DNA of 10,484 bases. It comes from Caulobacteraceae bacterium. Lineage in GTDB: Bacteria > Pseudomonadota > Alphaproteobacteria > Caulobacterales > Caulobacteraceae. Below, piece by piece: positions 6,399-10,484 of the stretch. How positions within the stretch are numbered: position 1 is the first letter of the stretch; each line of letters opens with the position of its first letter. A model generated the notes under the pieces. The model did no database searches, was not told the DNA's origin, and saw only the letters and a program-made list of their open reading frames with translations. The translations under genes were made by a program, and so were the position numbers. Location of the stretch: NCBI GenBank assembly GCA_947479185.1, contig CANJYY010000059.1, positions 1 through 10,484 on the forward strand, written 5' to 3'.

Positions 6399-7162
6399 GG
6401 GAGGTGAAGATCGCCCGATCCGTCAATATTGCTGGTCAGGCTGGCCGGTTTCGCCGTCAGGGTGACGTCGCCGCTGCCGGCGATCGACACCTTGACCGCG
6501 CCGCTGGCCAGAACCTCGGCGTTGCCGCTGCCCGTGACGCTGACGCTGGCGTCGCGGGCCTGCAGACCGGCCAGGCCGGCCTCGCCCGAGCCCGCGATCG
6601 ACAGGGTAAGGGACTGGGTCTTGCCGGTCCCGGAGACGTCGCCCGAGCCGTTGATCTCCACGGCCAGTTCGGGCTGGTCATAGGCCGCGAGGCTGAGCGA
6701 CGGCGAGCCGTTGAGCACGAACTTGGTCACGGCCGGGGCCACGACGGTGATCTTCAGCCGGTCGCGCACGACGCCGATGCGCACCGCGCCCCGCGAATCG
6801 CCGCCGGCCGGGTCGAGGCGCAGGCCGCCGTCGACGAGGGTCACCCGGTCCACCAGCCCTTTCGGCCCGGTGACCGTGACCTTCGGCGTCGCCCCCTGGG
6901 TGTAGGTCACCTCGGCCGGCAGGTTGATCTGCAGGACGGAGCCCCCGGCCCAGGCGATGTCGCGGGTGGTGTCGGGGCCGGACTCGTCGTCGCCCCCGAC
7001 GGAGATGCGCACGTCGTCCCCATGCTCGTCGACATTGATATCGGCCGGGATGGACCAGCCGTGCTCCATCAGTTCGCGACCGCCGAGCGCGGCGACGCCG
7101 ACGGCGCAGACCAGGGTCAGGACGAAGCTCGCCACGGCGATGACAATCAGATTGCGGATCAT
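6395..7162 (-). CDS. DUF2807 (GIN-domain) membrane-anchored beta-repeat protein
   Basis: A 255-residue protein with an uncleaved-looking N-terminal hydrophobic anchor (about 3-27) and an extracytoplasmic domain predicted to be a beta-helix of the DUF2807 / putative auto-transporter adhesin head-GIN type. Its hallmark is a ladder of five GSG(D/E/N) turns at about residues 172, 191, 211, 229 and 248, spaced 18-20 residues apart, with a related GSPS at 152. The last repeat sits at the very C-terminus (GSGDLHLP). The start at 7162 has GAGGG 7 bases upstream and lies 10 bases after the DUF1700 stop; an ATG at 7189 would overlap the upstream gene and add a charged extension before the anchor. Relatives often sit in operons with PadR and DUF1700 proteins, as here. 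The role is unknown; an envelope-surface or sensing function is inferred. Confidence 0.85.
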   Translation of the reverse strand: MIRNLIVIAVASFVLTLVCAVGVAALGGRELMEHGWSIPADINVDEHGDDVRISVGGDDESGPDTTRDIAWAGGSVLQINLPAEVTYTQGATPKVTVTGPKGLVDRVTLVDGGLRLDPAGGDSRGAVRIGVVRDRLKITVVAPAVTKFVLNGSPSLSLAAYDQPELAVEINGSGDVSGTGKTQSLTLSIAGSGEAGLAGLQARDASVSVTGSGNAEVLASGAVKVSIAGSGDVTLTAKPASLTSNIDGSGDLHLP

Positions 7163-7172
7163 GGCGTCGCCC

Positions 7173-7739
7173 TCAGCCTTGCGGGTCAATGGCCGGCTTC
7201 AGCAGCCGGTAGTGGAGACGGCCGTACCAGACCATCAGGTTCATCAGCCCGATGGTGACGATCGTGGTGATCGCACCCAGCGAGGTCGAGCCGGCCATCA
7301 GGCCGAGGCCGGCGAGGATCGCCGTCAGCGGTCCGCCCGGCGGATCGAAGAAAGGACCGGCCGCCATCACCACGGCGCCGGCAATCACGCCGGCGATCAC
7401 GGTGATGAACATCGCCAGCAGCGTGCCGAGCACGCTCATCAGAATCGGCAGCAGGATGATGATGTCGATCGCGCCCAGCCCCAGCACCGCGAAGACCGCG
7501 GCGGCGGCGGCGGACGGGTTCTTCTGCTCCTCCCACTTCTTCAGCCCGGCCTCGGCGCGCAGTTCGCGGGCGAGCCGGTCGGGGTTGCCGAGCGCGGCGG
7601 CCACTTCCTGTTCGCTGCGACCGGCGGCCGCGCCGTCGGCGAAGTGGGTGTCATAGTCGGCGGCGATGTCGGCGATGGTCGCTGCGGGCGCGCCCGCCAG
7701 GCCACGGCGAAGCCGCGCCATGAAGTCGTCTCGGGTCAT
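7173..7739 (-). CDS. DUF1700 (HAAS-like) membrane protein
   Basis: A 188-residue protein. The cytoplasmic N-terminal helical domain (about 1-70) shows the DUF1700 pattern: MTRDDFMARLRRGL, DIAADYDTHFADGAAAGRSE (24-43) and EVAAALGNPDRLARELRAE (45-63). A hydrophobic C-terminal half (about 78-172) follows, with three or four transmembrane helices. Such proteins are widely found directly after small PadR regulators and are thought to signal between membrane and cytoplasm; the mechanism is not established. The ATG at 7739 overlaps the padR stop as ATGA, which argues for translational coupling and fixes the start. The frame is open far upstream (to 8468), but that part runs antisense to the padR frame and is unrelated in composition. 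The DUF2807 gene follows 10 bases later, so the three genes form one transcription unit. Confidence 0.88.
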   Translation of the reverse strand: MTRDDFMARLRRGLAGAPAATIADIAADYDTHFADGAAAGRSEQEVAAALGNPDRLARELRAEAGLKKWEEQKNPSAAAAAVFAVLGLGAIDIIILLPILMSVLGTLLAMFITVIAGVIAGAVVMAAGPFFDPPGGPLTAILAGLGLMAGSTSLGAITTIVTIGLMNLMVWYGRLHYRLLKPAIDPQG

Positions 7740-8071
7740 GCCCCTGCTCCCAGAATGTCGTCGACGGCGCGGGTGAAGGCGGCCCATTCGGTTTTCTGCT
7801 GCGTAAAACTGCCGCGGCCGGCGTCGGTCAGCCGGTAGTATTTCCGCGGCGGGCCGCTTTGCGACTCCACCAGATAGGTCTCGACCAGCCCGTCCGCCTG
7901 CAACCGGCGCATGAGCGGGTAGATGGTGCCTTCCCCCATGTCGATGTCCTTCGCGAGTCGGCTGGCGATCTCGTAGGCGTAGCTGTCGGCGCGCGACAGC
8001 AAGGCCAGAACGCAGAGCGCCAGCACCCCTTTTTTCAATTGGATTTCGATAGCTTCGGTCACGTGTTCCAT
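7736..8071 (-). CDS. PadR-family winged-helix transcriptional regulator
   Basis: A 111-residue short (PadR-s type) regulator with a single winged helix-turn-helix domain and one C-terminal dimerisation helix. Diagnostic stretches are LKKGVLALCVLALL (12-25), YAYEIASRLAKD (31-42), the recognition-helix region GEGTIYPLMRRLQADGLVE (47-65) and the wing GPPRKYYRLTDAGR (73-86). Family members are usually repressors that bind palindromes in their own promoter and are released by a small ligand or partner. I chose ATG 8071; TTG 8077 and GTG 8062 are possible alternatives, and none has a clear Shine-Dalgarno. It is first in a cassette with DUF1700 (4-base overlap) and DUF2807. A palindrome 20 bases upstream is the likely autoregulatory operator. 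The inducer is unknown. Confidence 0.92.
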   Translation of the reverse strand: MEHVTEAIEIQLKKGVLALCVLALLSRADSYAYEIASRLAKDIDMGEGTIYPLMRRLQADGLVETYLVESQSGPPRKYYRLTDAGRGSFTQQKTEWAAFTRAVDDILGAGA

Positions 8072-8087
8072 TCCCAAATCTTGGACC

Positions 8088-8121
8088 GGTGTATCGCACG
8101 ATACTGACTAATGCAAGATAC
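8088..8121 (-). promoter_or_regulatory. Predicted padR promoter with two operator-like sites
   Basis: GTATCGCACGATAC at 8091-8104 is an inverted repeat (GTATCG, CA, CGATAC). A second, degenerate copy CTAATGCAAGATAC at 8108-8121 matches it at 10 of 14 positions, offset 17 bp. On the minus strand TTGCAT (8116-8111), 17 bases, TACACC (8093-8088) could be the -35 and -10 boxes. The two sites would then cover both promoter elements, so a bound PadR dimer would block polymerase. The repeats are read directly from the sequence; the promoter boxes (weak -10) and the binding protein are inferred. Confidence 0.5.
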
Positions 8122-8192
8122 CTGTTGAAGCAGGGTAGCGGGGTGAGATCAATGACAAGCGCCGGCCCATGTCGGGTCAGGCCTTGAGCCGC

Positions 8193-8221
8193 TTGGCAAT
8201 CCCGGTTCCAACGCGTATGCA
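8193..8221 (+). promoter_or_regulatory. Possible sigma-70-type promoter of the cox operon
   Basis: TTGGCA (8193-8198), 17 bases, TATGCA (8216-8221) resembles a -35/-10 pair. The -35 is 5 of 6 to TTGACA; the -10 is poor (TAT then mismatches). It would give a leader of about 115 bases before coxB. The region 8122-8343 otherwise holds no gene except short ORFs; CCGGCGAA is directly repeated at 8304-8311 and 8321-8328. Confidence 0.3.
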
Positions 8222-8252
8222 CCGGGCCTGAAATGGCGAAAGGGACGGGGGA

Positions 8253-8300
8253 ATGAAGGCGCGCGAAAGCGGGCCGGGTCCTCCGCCGAGTAGCTCCTGA
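8253..8300 (+). CDS. Possible 15-codon leader peptide upstream of coxB (speculative)
   Basis: MKARESGPGPPPSSS, ending 43 bases before the coxB ATG. AGGGA lies 7 bases upstream of its ATG, a fair ribosome binding site. It contains a Pro-Gly-Pro-Pro-Pro stretch; PPP is a known ribosome-stalling motif relieved by EF-P (established knowledge). A 7-codon ORF (8233-8256) overlaps its start as ATGA. Translation and any regulatory role are inference; short ORFs are expected by chance in GC-rich DNA. Confidence 0.2.
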   Translation: MKARESGPGPPPSSS

Positions 8301-8343
8301 CTGCCGGCGAACTTCAAGGACCGGCGAAACGGACGTGAGGCGC

Positions 8344-9285
8344 ATGAACGCGAAGGTGAAGGGGATGCGGGGGCTGCTTACAGCTTTCGCCGCCGTCGTA
8401 ATGACGGCGATGGCCGCGGGTGGGGTCCGCGCCGAGGATTTGATGGGGCAGCCCACCCCCGGGGGCATGAGCCTGCAGCCGGCGGCCTCGCCGCTGAAGC
8501 ATCAGGTGATCTTCTTCCACGATGCGATCCTGCTGCCGATCATCACGATCATCAGCCTGTTCGTGCTGGGCCTGCTGCTGTGGATCGTCGTGCGCTACAA
8601 CAAGAAGGCCAATCCGGTGCCTTCGAAGTGGAGCCACAACACGCTGATCGAGGTGATCTGGACGCTGGTCCCGGTCCTGATCCTGATGTTCATCGCGATC
8701 TTCTCGTTCCGGCTGCTGTTCGACTATCACAACATGCCCAAGCCGGACTTGACGGTTAAGGCCGTCGGCTACCAGTGGAACTGGGGTTACGAGTATCCCG
8801 ACCAGAAGGTGCCGGAGTTCATCTCGGCCATGCTGCCCGAGGACGAGGTCGCCGCGCGCGGCCTGCCCCACAGCCTCTACCGCCTGGCCGCGACCGAACC
8901 GATGGTCGTGCCGGTGGGCAAGGTGGTGCGGGTCCAGGTGACCGGCGCCGACGTGATCCACTCGTTCGCCCTGCCCGCCTTCGGCCTCAAGACCGACGCC
9001 ATTCCGGGCCGTCTGAACGAGACCTGGTTCAAGGCTGAAAAGGTCGGCACCTACTACGGCCAGTGTTCGGAACTGTGCGGCGTCGACCACGCCTTCATGC
9101 CGATCGAGATCAAGGTTGTGAGCCAGGCCGACTTCGACGCCTGGGTGGCCACCAAGGCTCCCGCCGCCGCGCCGGCGCCCGCCCCCGTCGCCGCTCCGGC
9201 GACCGACGGCGCCGCGCCTGCTCCGATTCCCACGGCGACTCCCGCCGCGCCCGCCGCCGGCCTCGCGCCGGCGGCCGCGAACTGA
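8344..9285 (+). CDS. coxB: Cytochrome c oxidase subunit II (CuA)
   Basis: Subunit II of the aa3-type terminal oxidase. It accepts electrons from cytochrome c at its periplasmic binuclear CuA centre and passes them to subunit I. Numbered from ATG 8344 (313 residues): signal peptide about 1-30 ending VRA-ED, transmembrane helices at about 60-83 and 101-125, and the aromatic electron-entry patch GYQWNWGYEYPD (142-153). The CuA ligands are all present: H206 (VIHSFALP), C241, E243, C245, H249 and M252 in GQCSELCGVDHAFMP. After the cupredoxin domain a 43-residue Ala/Pro-rich tail (about 271-313) is added; there is no CXXCH, so no fused cytochrome c. A GTG at 8335 and an ATG at 8365 (with AGGTGA upstream) are possible other starts. 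coxA follows after 17 bases, so the two form an operon. Confidence 0.96.
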   Translation: MNAKVKGMRGLLTAFAAVVMTAMAAGGVRAEDLMGQPTPGGMSLQPAASPLKHQVIFFHDAILLPIITIISLFVLGLLLWIVVRYNKKANPVPSKWSHNTLIEVIWTLVPVLILMFIAIFSFRLLFDYHNMPKPDLTVKAVGYQWNWGYEYPDQKVPEFISAMLPEDEVAARGLPHSLYRLAATEPMVVPVGKVVRVQVTGADVIHSFALPAFGLKTDAIPGRLNETWFKAEKVGTYYGQCSELCGVDHAFMPIEIKVVSQADFDAWVATKAPAAAPAPAPVAAPATDGAAPAPIPTATPAAPAAGLAPAAAN

Positions 9286-9296
9286 TTTCAGGATAA

Positions 9297-10484
<1,188 letters not shown>

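Noticed and set aside
5206..6465. 419-codon plus-strand open frame opposite tldD and the end of DUF2807
   Set aside because: The opposite strand has the intact TldD zinc motif and full-length protein. This frame has no recognisable family and crosses two genes.
7740..8468. Upstream extension of the DUF1700 frame to a 431-residue protein
   Set aside because: The extra part overlaps padR, the divergent promoter region and the start of coxB. The DUF1700 pattern starts at the ATG at 7739, which overlaps the padR stop.

Overview
The window looks like a chromosomal segment of a high-GC alphaproteobacterium, most likely of the Caulobacterales (Brevundimonas / Caulobacter / Phenylobacterium type). 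This rests on the codon and GC character, the aa3-type cytochrome oxidase genes beside tldD, a TonB-dependent receptor of a kind common in that group, and GC-rich palindromic intergenic repeats. The genus is inferred from family resemblance, not from a search. No rRNA, tRNA, IS element, phage gene or CRISPR array is visible.

Layout, left to right: (1) bases 1-164, a non-coding cluster of GC-rich inverted repeats; (2) a small DUF427 protein on the minus strand; (3) divergent from it, a 635-residue POT/PTR2 proton-coupled oligopeptide transporter; (4) a strong bidirectional intrinsic terminator; (5) a convergent minus-strand TonB-dependent outer-membrane receptor; (6) minus-strand tldD, a zinc peptidase subunit; (7) a compact minus-strand cassette, transcribed in the order padR - DUF1700 - DUF2807, which runs towards tldD; (8) a divergent promoter region with a PadR-operator-like palindrome; (9) plus-strand coxB and the first 394 codons of coxA, which runs off the window.

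The oxidase genes encode subunits II (CuA) and I (heme a/a3-CuB) of the terminal oxidase, and all expected metal ligands and proton-channel residues within view are present. The PadR cassette joins a small winged-helix repressor, a DUF1700 membrane protein and a membrane-anchored DUF2807 protein with five GSG(D/E/N) repeats. It looks like a self-regulated envelope-sensing or envelope-stress module whose function is not established. Its four minus-strand genes are closely packed: a 4-base ATGA overlap, a 10-base gap, then a 37-base gap into tldD. That last gap holds a perfect inverted repeat and a 14-codon micro-ORF that touches both neighbouring genes through ATGA overlaps. TldD translation may therefore be tied to the cassette.

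The best candidates for something undescribed are the padR-DUF1700-DUF2807-tldD coupling, the two-site operator in front of padR, a possible PPP-containing leader peptide upstream of coxB, and a soluble insertion with a cysteine pair in the POT transporter. The rest reads as ordinary housekeeping and nutrient-uptake genes.
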